From assembly GCF_000263195.1 (NCBI RefSeq), contig NC_018748.1, forward strand, positions 3,968,001-4,032,000: 64,000 nt of DNA, in the 5' to 3' direction. This document shows, piece after piece, positions 45,109-53,842 of the stretch. This DNA is from Emticicia oligotrophica DSM 17448. GTDB taxonomy: Bacteria > Bacteroidota > Bacteroidia > Cytophagales > Spirosomataceae. The notes under the pieces are model-generated. The model searched no databases. It saw only the letters and a program-made list of their open reading frames with translations, and was not told the DNA's origin. Every line of letters begins with the position of its first letter. Positions within the stretch are counted from its first letter, which is position 1. A program made the translations under genes and the position numbers.

Positions 45109-46686
45109 ATGAGAATCCTTTTTTGTCTTTTCTTTCTCACTATATCTACTTCATATGCACAACAGTGGCTTGGAATTTCATCAAGTAATTATTCGGGTAC
45201 TTATGGTATTTACAATAATCCAGCGAACATTGCTGATTCGCGTTATAAATTTTTCATGAATTTTGCTGGGGCTAATGCTGATGTAATAAATAATTATGCT
45301 TCATGGGCGGCTCCCTTCTCAATAGTGGGTTTGATGACAAGAACTGTTCCAAATAGGTATCTAGCTCCTAGTGGTTTGCCGATTTTTAGTTTATCCTATA
45401 TAAAGGAGAAGACAAATATTTCAAATGTAACTTCATTTGCGTCTATCGACATTAAAGGGCCCTCTTTGATGTATAATTTTAGCAAATATAAGTTTTCTAT
45501 TGGTCTAACATCAAGGGTGAGAGTATTAACAAACCTCAATAATACAACTCCAGATGTAGCACATATACTTGTAAAAACTACATTCGACCCCAATATATTT
45601 GGAGTTAGGCAAGATAACAGCCATTTTTCTATGAATACAAATGGTTTTGCTGAAATGGGCCTCACAATTGGAGCTGTAATCAAAGAGCAAGAACAGGATT
45701 TCTTTAAAATCGGTTTAACCGCCAAACGCTTAAATGGTTTATTTAATGTTCATTTGTTGGCTGATAATTTAGATTATGTGATTGATGCAAATGCCTTAAG
45801 ACCACTTCGACAAGATTTGTTTTTTTATAAAGCACAAGGTATTTATGGGACAACGAGTGGGGATGCATTGCGTAACTTTAGTTTTACACCTAATTGGCTT
45901 TTTGGAAATTTAGCTGCTGGAACAGGATATGGAATTGATATTGGAGGAGTATATGAATATCGTCCTGATTTTTATAAGTATGACATAAAATTGAAGGGAA
46001 AATGGAGCATGGATGGAACCAAAAATAAATATTTGTATAGATTAGGATTTGCATTATTAGATGTTGGAAGTATTCACTACAATAATCCCGCTTATGTTAA
46101 GCAAGTCGGTATTAATAAACCAAATGTTTATGTAGCACCTGAAACATTCAGTAAAATTGACTCCCCAGATAAGTTTTATCACCAAATGAATGATGCCTTT
46201 AATATTGCCCCTGCAAGCTATACCAGTGATTTTACAGTGGTTTTACCAATGGCTTTATCAACGAATTTTGATTATAAGTATTCAGAAAAAATTTACATTA
46301 ATGCTTCTTGGATTCAGAGTTTGAGGAATCCAAAAGTTTTAGGCATGAATCAACCTTCATTAATCGCCTTAACACCGAGGTTTGAAACAAAATGGATTGA
46401 TGTTGCCGCTCCCATTGCCCTACAAAATGGTTATAGAAATCTAACGATAGGTCTAATGGGGCGTTTTGGACCATTATTTATTGGAACCGAAAATTTGGGT
46501 GGTGTTCTAAATATCGCTAAACCAAATGGCATTAATTTTTATATGGGCTTGTTTTTACCTTTATTTATGAAACTACCCGATTCTCCAAATGGCTGTTATG
46601 TAGAGACTACTTCAGGATTAAAACATGAATTAAGAGAATTATTTAAGAAAAATAAACAAAAACGTAAATGGAATAAGGTACGTTAG
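45109..46686 (+). CDS. DUF5723 family exported protein
   Basis: 525-residue protein with a signal peptide (about 1-18, ending STSYAQ). The mature start QWLGISSSNYSGTYGIYNNP and ANIADSRYKFFMNFAG are typical of DUF5723, a Bacteroidota family of beta-rich proteins resembling outer-membrane barrels. Repeated aromatic-rich strands ending in Phe or Tyr support a barrel. Function unknown. A TACATTTG box (45046-45053) lies 56 bp upstream as a possible -7 element. Confidence 0.8.
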   Translation: MRILFCLFFLTISTSYAQQWLGISSSNYSGTYGIYNNPANIADSRYKFFMNFAGANADVINNYASWAAPFSIVGLMTRTVPNRYLAPSGLPIFSLSYIKEKTNISNVTSFASIDIKGPSLMYNFSKYKFSIGLTSRVRVLTNLNNTTPDVAHILVKTTFDPNIFGVRQDNSHFSMNTNGFAEMGLTIGAVIKEQEQDFFKIGLTAKRLNGLFNVHLLADNLDYVIDANALRPLRQDLFFYKAQGIYGTTSGDALRNFSFTPNWLFGNLAAGTGYGIDIGGVYEYRPDFYKYDIKLKGKWSMDGTKNKYLYRLGFALLDVGSIHYNNPAYVKQVGINKPNVYVAPETFSKIDSPDKFYHQMNDAFNIAPASYTSDFTVVLPMALSTNFDYKYSEKIYINASWIQSLRNPKVLGMNQPSLIALTPRFETKWIDVAAPIALQNGYRNLTIGLMGRFGPLFIGTENLGGVLNIAKPNGINFYMGLFLPLFMKLPDSPNGCYVETTSGLKHELRELFKKNKQKRKWNKVR

Positions 46687-46792
46687 GCATTTACTTGAAT
46701 CATTTTAATCAAAATTTAATCTTATTTTTAGTAAGGACTATACTTGTAGTTAGAATTTTACAGTGTTAATAGCATTACAGTATTAAATCTTG

Positions 46793-47482
46793 ATGAAAAT
46801 GGCAGCAACTAAAATATTACTTGTAGAAGATGAATTAAGGCTAGCAGAATATGTAAAGAAGGGCTTAGAAGAAAATGGTTTTAGTGTTGATGTAGCCTAT
46901 GATGGACAGATAGGGAGAAGTTTAGCATTGAGCAATGCCTATGACCTAATGGTTTTTGATGTTAATCTTCCTAAAATAAGCGGTCTTGAGTTAACAAAAA
47001 AGCTTCGTTCAGAGCAGATTAAAACCCCAATAATGATTCTTACAGCAATGGGAACTACTCAGGATAAAATTTCTGGATTCGACTCGGGTGCTGATGACTA
47101 TTTAGTTAAGCCATTTGACTTTTTAGAATTAATTGCTCGCCTTAATGCATTATATCGCCGCTCAAGTGAGGTTGCGGAAATGAAAAAAAATCTACAAGTT
47201 GCAGATTTGGAGTTAGACCTTAATGAAAAAAATGCTAGAAGAGGGGGTAAATTGATTACCCTTACTTCAAAAGAATATATGCTTCTTGAGTTTTTTATGA
47301 GAAATAATGGAAAAGTTGTTTCTCGTACTGAAATTGCTGAAAAAGTTTGGAATCTCAATTTTGATACTGGAACGAATACGATTGATGTTTATGTAAATTT
47401 TCTACGAAAAAAAATAGATCAGAATTATGAAGTTAAGCTTATTCATACGGTTGTGGGTAGAGGTTATATGATGAAAGGATGA
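46793..47482 (+). CDS. OmpR-family response regulator (orphan)
   Basis: Two-domain response regulator. The receiver domain (about 5-118) has the acidic pair in LLVEDE, the phosphorylatable Asp in LMVFDVNLP, Thr in ILTAMG and Lys in DYLVKPFD. The C-terminal winged helix (about 130-229) has TSKEYMLLEFFMRNNGKVVS and DTGTNTIDVYVNFLRKKID. Start set at ATG 46793 (MKMAATKILLVEDE); a TTG three bases earlier and an ATG at 46799 are alternatives. No histidine kinase is adjacent: the next gene is metX on the other strand. Confidence 0.93.
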   Translation: MKMAATKILLVEDELRLAEYVKKGLEENGFSVDVAYDGQIGRSLALSNAYDLMVFDVNLPKISGLELTKKLRSEQIKTPIMILTAMGTTQDKISGFDSGADDYLVKPFDFLELIARLNALYRRSSEVAEMKKNLQVADLELDLNEKNARRGGKLITLTSKEYMLLEFFMRNNGKVVSRTEIAEKVWNLNFDTGTNTIDVYVNFLRKKIDQNYEVKLIHTVVGRGYMMKG

Positions 47483-47515
47483 AGCAGCTTTTTTCGCATT
47501 TTATAATTATGACAT

Positions 47516-47561
47516 AAAAAATAACTTCAGAAATGGCCAATCCAATCTGAAGTTATTTTTT
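47516..47561. terminator. Terminator after the response regulator
   Basis: Sixteen-bp arms 47516-47531 and 47546-47561 around AATAACTTCAGA/TCTGAAGTTATT, 14-nt loop, A-run and T-run flanks, about 35 bp past the response-regulator stop and about 110 bp past the convergent metX stop. Confidence 0.85.
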
Positions 47562-47670
47562 TACGGAATTATAAAAATGTTATTACAAATTTACAATCCG
47601 AAGATAGTACAGATTTTTAACACCGATTTTACAGTTGTTATTACATTTTTAGCAAAATCAGCGATTTTTA

Positions 47671-48681
47671 TCAATTAAAAAATCCTTTGATTGTTTCGGA
47701 CATTGCTTCAAATTCAATTAAAAAACCATCATGTCCATACATTGAATCAATAAGTGCATAACGTGCATTCGGAATTTGATTGGCAATAAATTCTTGTTCT
47801 TCTGGTGGAAAAAGTACATCTGAACTTATTCCAATTACCAAGGTCTTTGCTTTTATTAGCTTGAGTGCCTCTTCAACTTTTCCACGTCCACGCCCAACAT
47901 CATGTGAGTCAAACATTTTTGAGAGTGTCCAATACGAAAACGCATTGAATCTTTTACCAAGTTTTTCTCCTTGATAATTCTGGTAAGTATTCGCTCGAAA
48001 GAAATCTACTTGACCTTCATCTCTCGATTGCGTACGGCCATAAGTTGCATAATTTCTGTAAGAGAGTAGTGCAATTGACCTTGCCACTTTCATTCCATTC
48101 ATACCTGCTTTGGAGTTTCTTTCAATCCAGGTTGGGTCTGCTGCAATAGCCATTCTCTGTGACTCATTAAAGGCTATTCCCCAAGGTGAATGAATGGCAT
48201 TTGTTGAAAATAAAATTAGGTTTTCAAATAATTCTGGTTGTATAATTGCCCATTCAAGGGCTTGTTGCCCACCAAGAGACCCACCCAAAAGGGTATTTAT
48301 TTTTTCAATATTTAGGCTTTGTCTTAATAAATCTATGGCACGCACTACATCTCGGATTGTCAGAAATGGGAAATCATGAAAATAAGGCTCACCAGTTATT
48401 GGATTCTTGCTTAATGCATTGGTCGAACCATAATGAGAACCTAAAATATTCGCACAAACAATAAAATGTTCAGCTGGATTATACAGTCTTTTTTCACCAA
48501 TTAGGCCATTCCACCAATCCGATGGATTAGCATTTCCTGTAAATGCATGGCATACCCAAATTACATTACTCTTATCAGCATTGAGTGTCCCATAAGTTGT
48601 ATAAGCCAAATCGAATTCTGGTAACCAAGCTCCTGATTCTAACTTAAAGGGTTCGTCGTGATGAAATATCTTGTTTTCCAT
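47671..48681 (-). CDS. metX: Homoserine O-acetyltransferase
   Basis: Acylates homoserine, the first step committed to methionine. The 336-residue alpha/beta hydrolase-fold protein has the nucleophile elbow LLGGSLGGQQALEW, the Asp region ISSDVLFPPEEQEF and the His in MYGHDGFLIEFEA. YTTYGTLNADKSNVIWVCHA at the N-terminus is typical of MetX. Acetyl rather than succinyl specificity is the family default, not proven. The gene follows a YdeI-like gene by 32 bp, and both lie downstream of a SAM-I riboswitch, so it should be switched off when SAM is abundant. Confidence 0.93.
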   Translation of the reverse strand: MENKIFHHDEPFKLESGAWLPEFDLAYTTYGTLNADKSNVIWVCHAFTGNANPSDWWNGLIGEKRLYNPAEHFIVCANILGSHYGSTNALSKNPITGEPYFHDFPFLTIRDVVRAIDLLRQSLNIEKINTLLGGSLGGQQALEWAIIQPELFENLILFSTNAIHSPWGIAFNESQRMAIAADPTWIERNSKAGMNGMKVARSIALLSYRNYATYGRTQSRDEGQVDFFRANTYQNYQGEKLGKRFNAFSYWTLSKMFDSHDVGRGRGKVEEALKLIKAKTLVIGISSDVLFPPEEQEFIANQIPNARYALIDSMYGHDGFLIEFEAMSETIKGFFN

Positions 48682-48713
48682 TATTTAGTTGTACACAAAT
48701 TACAATTTGTTGA

Positions 48714-49190
48714 TTAAGCTTTGTTTTTTCTTAGTCTTTCAAATAATTCAATTATTCTTTTAATTCTTGTTTCGGGTAGTTTGCCACTATCAATCCATCT
48801 TCTATAATCCTTTTGTCTAGATGCAGAAAGTTGGTTGTATAAACTAGTCATTTCCTCATCAAAATCAAGGGCTTCTTGCAGTTCTGTTGGCATAGGCACT
48901 ATCCGTTCTTCAAAATCTTCCTCAAGGCTAATCAAAATTTCATCATGTAATTTTATACCTAAATCTTTTTGTAGTTTTATGGGTAATGTTAGGGCATGTT
49001 GGCCAGCACCTTTAGGGAAAAGATTACTTTTAAAAGGTTTATTATTTATTAAACCTTTAACCTTGATAAAGCCTCTTTTTCCAAATATCTCAAAAGCATC
49101 TTCATGAAAATCAACGTAATGCCAAGAACCAGCTGGATTGGGGGGCATTTTCTTGATTACTTCTCTGAATACAATAACTTTATTAGACAT
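48714..49190 (-). CDS. YdeI/OmpD-associated-like protein with DUF1905 domain
   Basis: 158-residue protein. The N-terminal DUF1905 beta-barrel-like domain (about 1-90) shows GSWHYVDFHEDAFEIFGKRG and FPKGAGQHALTLPIKLQKDL. The C-terminal bacteriocin-protection/YdeI segment (about 105-158) shows LYNQLSASRQKDYRRWIDSG and ETRIKRIIELFERLRKNK. Function is not established. It is the first gene after the SAM riboswitch and only 32 bp before metX, which places it under methionine control, an unusual context for this family. Confidence 0.85.
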   Translation of the reverse strand: MSNKVIVFREVIKKMPPNPAGSWHYVDFHEDAFEIFGKRGFIKVKGLINNKPFKSNLFPKGAGQHALTLPIKLQKDLGIKLHDEILISLEEDFEERIVPMPTELQEALDFDEEMTSLYNQLSASRQKDYRRWIDSGKLPETRIKRIIELFERLRKNKA

Positions 49191-49270
49191 AAACTAATGG
49201 GTTGCTCAAAGCTCCAAACAGAACCATGTTCCACAACATCTCTGTGCAATGTTTACTATCAGATTTAAGT

Positions 49271-49305
49271 ACTATAAAAAACCAATGATTGATGTATGAT
49301 TGGTT
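49271..49305 (-). terminator. Riboswitch-controlled terminator
   Basis: Minus strand AACCAAT (49305-49299) pairs with ATTGGTT (49286-49280), extended past one mismatch, then TTTTTATAG. The 5' arm directly adjoins the 3' strand of the aptamer P1 stem, so the two structures can compete. Confidence 0.8.
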
Positions 49306-49420
49306 TATAAGTCCGAAAGGTCTGACCCATTCGGTAGGTGTTGGCACCTTATCGCTAGTAGCGGGACAGGTTGCCCGAGGTTCATAGAGCCTATTCTCTC
49401 CACTCGTCTGTATAAATCAA
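49303..49420 (-). promoter_or_regulatory. SAM-I (S-box) riboswitch
   Basis: The minus strand shows the S-box core in order: GAGTGGAGAGAA, GGCTCTATGAACC, CGGGCAACC, a variable hairpin (CCCGCTACTAGCG), AAGGTGCCAA, then the P4 hairpin and closing TATAAA that pairs with TTTATA at the 5' end (P1). Known S-box aptamers bind S-adenosylmethionine and favour the terminator. Downstream genes are the YdeI-like gene and metX, which fits methionine control. Confidence 0.88.
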
Positions 49421-49555
49421 TCAATCAGCTACTTGAGTAGGATAATTGAATTGATGATGCAAATATGCGTTAGTATTTGTTAGAAAACAAGATTTTGAGT
49501 AGAATTTGTGTGATTATGGTGTCAAAAGTGATTTTTTTATTTAGGTAATAAAAGA

Positions 49556-50599
49556 TTATCGCTGACCAAAATATTCGTTGATATCTTTAAATCCTTTATT
49601 CCAATCTTTTTTTTCTGCTAAAATCCCAGCCATTAAGAAATCTTCAATTATTGTTTTTGTTCCGTTTATTCCAGCCTCATCATTATCAAAGCTTATCCAA
49701 ACTTTGTATTTTTTGAAGTATTTAAACCATTCTTTTTTAAAGGTTTTTGCACTGCCCAAACTCACTGCCGGCATACCATTTTTGACCAATGTCATACAGT
49801 CAAATGCACCTTCAGTCAGATATACTTCTGAATTTGGTCGTAATTTTTTGATACCATCAATATTAAAAATGGTTCTCGGTACTCCCGAAAGAAATTGATA
49901 CTTACTAGCTCCTTCAGGTGGATTTCCTATACTTCTTCCTTGTAGATAAATAATTCTTCCATCTTGGTAATAAGGAATGATGATAGGATGAACAAAGAAA
50001 ACTAAGTTCCCTTTATCATTCACAATTCCACTGCCTTTTAAGTCTTCCAATGAAAAATGTTCTTTTAAAAACTCGTTTGTAGCAACGTAGTTTTTGATGA
50101 CAAATAATCTGAAATGCTTGATTGTCCAGTCATCAATTCCACGTCCACGTAAATATTCTGCTGCTTTTCGAGCAGATTCTGTTGCGGGCTGACTTAGGCA
50201 GAATGTTTGAAAACGTTCGTATATTTCGGTGTAAATAGGCTTGAATTCAAACTTTTTTTCGGGAAGTGGTTTATTGGAATAAATACTTTTAATGTCAACT
50301 TTTCTAAAGTTTTTATTTCGAACACCATCGTAGTTTGGAATGTACCTACTGGCAAGTTCTTCAAGAGCGGTTTTGAAATCTATTTTGCAAGTATCTGCAT
50401 AAAGATTGATAACATCTCCGTGTTTACCACAACCAAAACAGTGAAATTCGTTTTGTGGAGGAGGGTAAAAAATGAGGGAAGGAGAGTCTTCAAAGTGAAA
50501 CGGACAATTCATTCTTCGGCTTTGGATTATTTCAAAACCTAAGTCACGAGCAACTTGCCGAATATCAATTTCTTTTACCCGCTGAAGTAGATTATCCAT
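49556..50599 (-). CDS. CHC2 zinc-finger/Toprim protein (DnaG-like, short)
   Basis: 347-residue primase-like protein. The zinc finger CPFHFEDSPSLIF with HCFGCGKHGD (C-x2-H, C-x2-C) lies at about 32-62. A catalytic Toprim domain (about 225-320) shows VYLTEGAFDCMTLVKNG and VWISFDNDEAGINGTK, with the conserved Glu and DxD. The C-terminal helicase-binding domain of DnaG is missing and the protein is much shorter than housekeeping DnaG (about 600). Such proteins occur on mobile elements and as stand-alone genes. No phage or plasmid genes are next to it, so its role is unclear. Confidence 0.82.
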   Translation of the reverse strand: MDNLLQRVKEIDIRQVARDLGFEIIQSRRMNCPFHFEDSPSLIFYPPPQNEFHCFGCGKHGDVINLYADTCKIDFKTALEELASRYIPNYDGVRNKNFRKVDIKSIYSNKPLPEKKFEFKPIYTEIYERFQTFCLSQPATESARKAAEYLRGRGIDDWTIKHFRLFVIKNYVATNEFLKEHFSLEDLKGSGIVNDKGNLVFFVHPIIIPYYQDGRIIYLQGRSIGNPPEGASKYQFLSGVPRTIFNIDGIKKLRPNSEVYLTEGAFDCMTLVKNGMPAVSLGSAKTFKKEWFKYFKKYKVWISFDNDEAGINGTKTIIEDFLMAGILAEKKDWNKGFKDINEYFGQR

Positions 50600-50619
50600 T
50601 GAAATGAATGAAGATTGAA

Positions 50620-50667
50620 GCTACATAAATGATGATTTTTACTGAAAAAAATCATCATTTATGTAGC
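50620..50667. repeat. 21-bp perfect inverted repeat
   Basis: 50620-50640 (GCTACATAAATGATGATTTTT, given here only as arm limits GCTACATAAA...GATTTTT) is the exact reverse complement of 50647-50667, with a 6-nt loop. It lies between the SDR stop and the CHC2/Toprim start. No T-run follows on the minus strand, so it may be a terminator of unusual form or a small repeat element. Confidence 0.6.
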
Positions 50668-50672
50668 CTATG

Positions 50673-51425
50673 TTATTTTCTGTGAATCATGGTAGGTGCA
50701 GATTGTGCTTTGGCATAGAGCACAATATCAGCTATTGTAACTCGGTCAGGCGTATTTATTGCATACAAGATTGTATCTGCAACATCCTGTGGTTGAATGG
50801 CTTCAAAGCCTTCATATACTTTTTTGGCACGTTCAGCATCTCCTTTAAATCTTACCAAAGAAAAATCTGTTTCTACTGCCCCAGGTGCAATATTTGTAAT
50901 TTTAATGCCATGTTTAGTTAGGTCATGACGCATTCCTTCACTGATTGCTTCAACGGCCGATTTAGAAGCACAATAAACAGCTCCATTCGGATAAGTATAT
51001 TTGCCCGCTACCGAACTTATATTGATAATATGCCCTTTTTGGCGTTCGACCATTAGAGGCATTATTTCTTTCGAAACATACAGTAAACCCTTTACATTTC
51101 CATCAATCATGGCATCCCAGTCTTCTAGATTACCGTCATTGATTGGTTCTAAACCGTGAGCATTTCCCGCATTATTTACTAAAATATCAATCTTTTTCCA
51201 ATTATCAGAGAGAGATTGTATTGCCTTTGCCACATCAGATTGCTTTCTTACATCAAATGCAAGTGTTGTAACGTTCACTTTTTCGGAAAAATATTTTTGT
51301 AGTTCTGCAAGTACTTCTGTTCTACGACCACATAAAATTAAATCAATTCCGTTGTTAGCAAATGCCTCGGCCGTGGCTTTACCAATTCCAGAAGTTGCAC
51401 CAGTTATTAAGGCTATTCTACTCAT
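50673..51425 (-). CDS. SDR-family NAD(P)-dependent oxidoreductase (YdfG-like)
   Basis: 250-residue classical short-chain dehydrogenase. The cofactor motif is TGATSGIGKATAEAF followed by LCGRR (NADP preference). NNAG is in LVNNAGNAHGLEP, the catalytic Ser is in INISSVAGKYTYPNG, and the YCASK motif is in AVYCASKSAVEA. The overall pattern, with IAPGAVETDFSLVRF, resembles serine/3-hydroxy-acid dehydrogenase YdfG. The substrate is not certain. Confidence 0.9.
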   Translation of the reverse strand: MSRIALITGATSGIGKATAEAFANNGIDLILCGRRTEVLAELQKYFSEKVNVTTLAFDVRKQSDVAKAIQSLSDNWKKIDILVNNAGNAHGLEPINDGNLEDWDAMIDGNVKGLLYVSKEIMPLMVERQKGHIINISSVAGKYTYPNGAVYCASKSAVEAISEGMRHDLTKHGIKITNIAPGAVETDFSLVRFKGDAERAKKVYEGFEAIQPQDVADTILYAINTPDRVTIADIVLYAKAQSAPTMIHRK

Positions 51426-51537
51426 TTGTTGATTTTAATGTTTATATATTATTCTTTAGTTTGTTATTGCTAAAGATAGTTTCATTTTAATCATTAAAAG
51501 AAAATTAATATTGACCTGATTAAATTCAATACTTAAA

Positions 51538-52467
51538 TTAACCTATAATTTTGGGTCCTTCTTGATTGATTCCTGAAACATACGCATTCGCAATAATACC
51601 TACTTTTTCGAAGCTACTTTTCATTGCAATTCCAACCTTTTCAGCAGTTTCTAAACCTTTACTAAATGCAAAAATTGATGGACCAGCTCCCGAAATACTA
51701 CATCCTAGTGCACCCGCATCTAATGCAGCATTTTTTACTTCAAAAAATTCGGGAATTAAAATCGCTCTAACTGGTTCAATGATAAAATCAATCATTGAGT
51801 TGGCAATTAGCTGATAATCTGCTTGCATGAGTCCCGCAATCATTCCAGCTACATTTCCCATTTGAGCAATTGTATTTTTCATAGATACTTCATTACGTAA
51901 AATATGTCGAGCATCTTTTGTATTTACTTCAATATCAGGGTGAACGATTGTTACAAACAATTCACTAGGCGTAGGCACTTTAAATACATCCAATGGATTA
52001 TAACTTCTAACAACCACAAAGCCACCCAATAGTGCAGGGGCTACATTATCTGCATGAGCCGAACCACATGCTACACGTTCTCCTTCCATAGAAAAAGGAA
52101 GTAAATCTTTACTGACTAATGGCTTGCCAAGTAGTTCATTTACCGCAAAGACACCCGCAACTGAGCTTGCAGAGCTACTCCCAAGACCACTGCCTAATGG
52201 CATTTTTTTATGAAGTTCAATATCAAAACCTTCAGAAATTTGAGTATATTGAAGGTATTTAAGAATTGGCACTGAAACGGTATTTTTAGAAATATCGTAG
52301 GTGAGTTTTCCTTCATCGCCTGTAATTTGTGTAATAACAATTTGTTTGTCAGTTCGTTTTCTAACAATTACTTCATCGCCGGGAGCATCTACTGCAAATC
52401 CGAAAATATCGAATCCACAAGCTACGTTGGCTACTGTTGCGGGAGCAAAAATCTTAATAGAATCCAT
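51538..52467 (-). CDS. thrB: Homoserine kinase
   Basis: GHMP kinase phosphorylating homoserine for threonine synthesis. The signature LGSGLGSSSASSVAGVFAVN is the ATP loop, IKIFAPATVANVACGFDIFG is the N-terminal strand, and SGAGPSIFAFSKG the C-terminal GHMP motif. Start placed at 52467 (MDSIKIFAP); an in-frame ATG at 52506 would add 13 residues not typical of the family. thrA and thrC are not adjacent. Confidence 0.93.
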   Translation of the reverse strand: MDSIKIFAPATVANVACGFDIFGFAVDAPGDEVIVRKRTDKQIVITQITGDEGKLTYDISKNTVSVPILKYLQYTQISEGFDIELHKKMPLGSGLGSSSASSVAGVFAVNELLGKPLVSKDLLPFSMEGERVACGSAHADNVAPALLGGFVVVRSYNPLDVFKVPTPSELFVTIVHPDIEVNTKDARHILRNEVSMKNTIAQMGNVAGMIAGLMQADYQLIANSMIDFIIEPVRAILIPEFFEVKNAALDAGALGCSISGAGPSIFAFSKGLETAEKVGIAMKSSFEKVGIIANAYVSGINQEGPKIIG

Positions 52468-52687
52468 CAATAAAAATTTGTATGTTTCTTTGGTTTTGTT
52501 TGCCAAATTTAGTCCTTTTTAGCCGATTTTCTGAAACTGATTTTAGAAATATTATTTACTTGCGTAAGATTGTCCTTCTTTTTGTGTCGTACAAAGAAAA
52601 AATACTTGTATTTCGGTTACTTTTTATTAGATTTCGCTTCGTAAGAATAAAAAAAGTAATTTTACTGAACCCCAAACAAATCAAACA

Positions 52688-53248
52688 ATGAACAGACTTT
52701 TTTTACCACTTCTGATTCTACTTTGGGCATTGTTGTACACAGGTTGGTGGAACTGTAGTAGAAAACCTCTATGTTCTGGCGAACCTGTCGCTGTAGGAGG
52801 TGATTTAACCGAAAATACAGTTTCTCCCCCAACAATTGATTCTACAAAAGTAGCCGATACTGTTAAAACAGAAGTACCTAAAGCTTCCACACCTGAAGAG
52901 CAAATTTTATTTACTCCATTAGATGTTTATTTTAATGTGAATCAATCAGGTATCAGTAAAACACCTGAAATCGAGAAGTTTATTGAAACAGCCAAGAAAT
53001 ATTTTGAGAAAAATCCCAATAAACAACTGATTATCACTGGTCATTCGGATAGCGATGGCTCAGATGAATTGAACCAAAAGCTTTCTGAAAACCGTTCTAA
53101 GAAAGTAAAAGAATTTTTAATTCAAGAAGGTTTAAAAGCTGAACAAATTATCACGGAAGGTAAAGGCGAAAAAGAACCAATCGCTTCTAATGATACTCCC
53201 GAAGGGAAAAAGCAAAATCGTAGAAGTACGGTACGTTTGAAAGAATAA
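52688..53248 (+). CDS. OmpA-family protein with N-terminal membrane anchor
   Basis: 186-residue protein. A hydrophobic N-terminus (about 4-21, PLLILLWALLYTGWW) looks like an uncleaved anchor, followed by a short Cys-containing stretch and a Thr/Pro-rich linker. The OmpA domain (about 72-186) has DVYFNVNQSGISKTPEIEKF, IITGHSDSDGSDELNQKLSE and GKGEKEPIASNDTPEGKKQN, so peptidoglycan binding is expected. It is followed after 37 bp by a membrane-anchored HhH protein, apparently in one transcript ending at the terminator at 53843. Confidence 0.85.
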   Translation: MNRLFLPLLILLWALLYTGWWNCSRKPLCSGEPVAVGGDLTENTVSPPTIDSTKVADTVKTEVPKASTPEEQILFTPLDVYFNVNQSGISKTPEIEKFIETAKKYFEKNPNKQLIITGHSDSDGSDELNQKLSENRSKKVKEFLIQEGLKAEQIITEGKGEKEPIASNDTPEGKKQNRRSTVRLKE

Positions 53249-53285
53249 ATAAAGAAACTTTATAACTAATAAAAATATTAAAATA

Positions 53286-53825
53286 ATGGAATTTTTTAAG
53301 TGTTGGCTAACAGACTTCCCTTGGGGAGTATTTCTTGGATGTTTATTACCACTACTTTTACTTTGGTGGTTTATGAATCGACAGATTAATCGTTGGAAAT
53401 TACATGCCAATGAACTTGAAGACCGTATTAGTTTTTTAGAAGGTGAACTTGCTGCATGTAGAAAATCTAAAGTGTCAACAATTCCGAATGTAGATACTGC
53501 CAATGGTTCATCTGGAATTACCGCAGGAGCGGCCATTGCTGCAGGTGTTGGAGTATATACAGGACCACCAAAAAAAGATGATTTGAAAATTGTTGAAGGA
53601 ATTGGCCCTAAAATAGAAGAATTATTTAATAATGCGGGAATCTTTACTTTTGCTGAGCTAGCTGAAACTTCAGTAGAAAGTATGAAATCAATTTTAGATG
53701 CAGCTGGGCCACGTTTTCAGATACATAACCCTACTACATGGGCTGCCCAAGCAGCGTTAGCTAGAGATGGTAAATGGGATGAGTTAAAAAAATGGCAAGA
53801 TGAACTTTACAAGGGCAAGGCTTAA
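53286..53825 (+). CDS. Membrane-anchored protein with C-terminal helix-hairpin-helix domain
   Basis: 179-residue protein. One membrane helix (about 13-31, VFLGCLLPLLLLWWFM), a short coiled coil (about 36-60, ANELEDRISFLEGELAA), a Gly/Ala-rich stretch (about 76-95), then an HhH-type domain from about 98: DDLKIVEGIGPKIEELFNNA, GIFTFAELAETSVESMKSIL, ending in a Trp-rich tail. The C-terminus resembles the predicted 5' DNA nuclease/HhH family (COG3743-like). Its combination with a membrane anchor and an OmpA-family neighbour leaves the role open. Confidence 0.75.
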   Translation: MEFFKCWLTDFPWGVFLGCLLPLLLLWWFMNRQINRWKLHANELEDRISFLEGELAACRKSKVSTIPNVDTANGSSGITAGAAIAAGVGVYTGPPKKDDLKIVEGIGPKIEELFNNAGIFTFAELAETSVESMKSILDAAGPRFQIHNPTTWAAQAALARDGKWDELKKWQDELYKGKA

Positions 53826-53842
53826 TTGAAAATTATGAATAT

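Larger units (their letters stand above)
49191..49555. other. Intergenic region carrying the SAM riboswitch
   Basis: 365 bp between the YdeI-like gene and the CHC2/Toprim gene, both on the minus strand. It holds the SAM-I aptamer (49303-49420) and its terminator (49271-49305). The roughly 80 nt between the terminator and the YdeI-like ATG, and the AT-rich 49421-49555, show no gene. Confidence 0.75.

Noticed and set aside
53132-53536. 134-codon minus-strand ORF across the OmpA/HhH junction
   Set aside because: Antisense to two supported genes; no start context and no recognisable domain.
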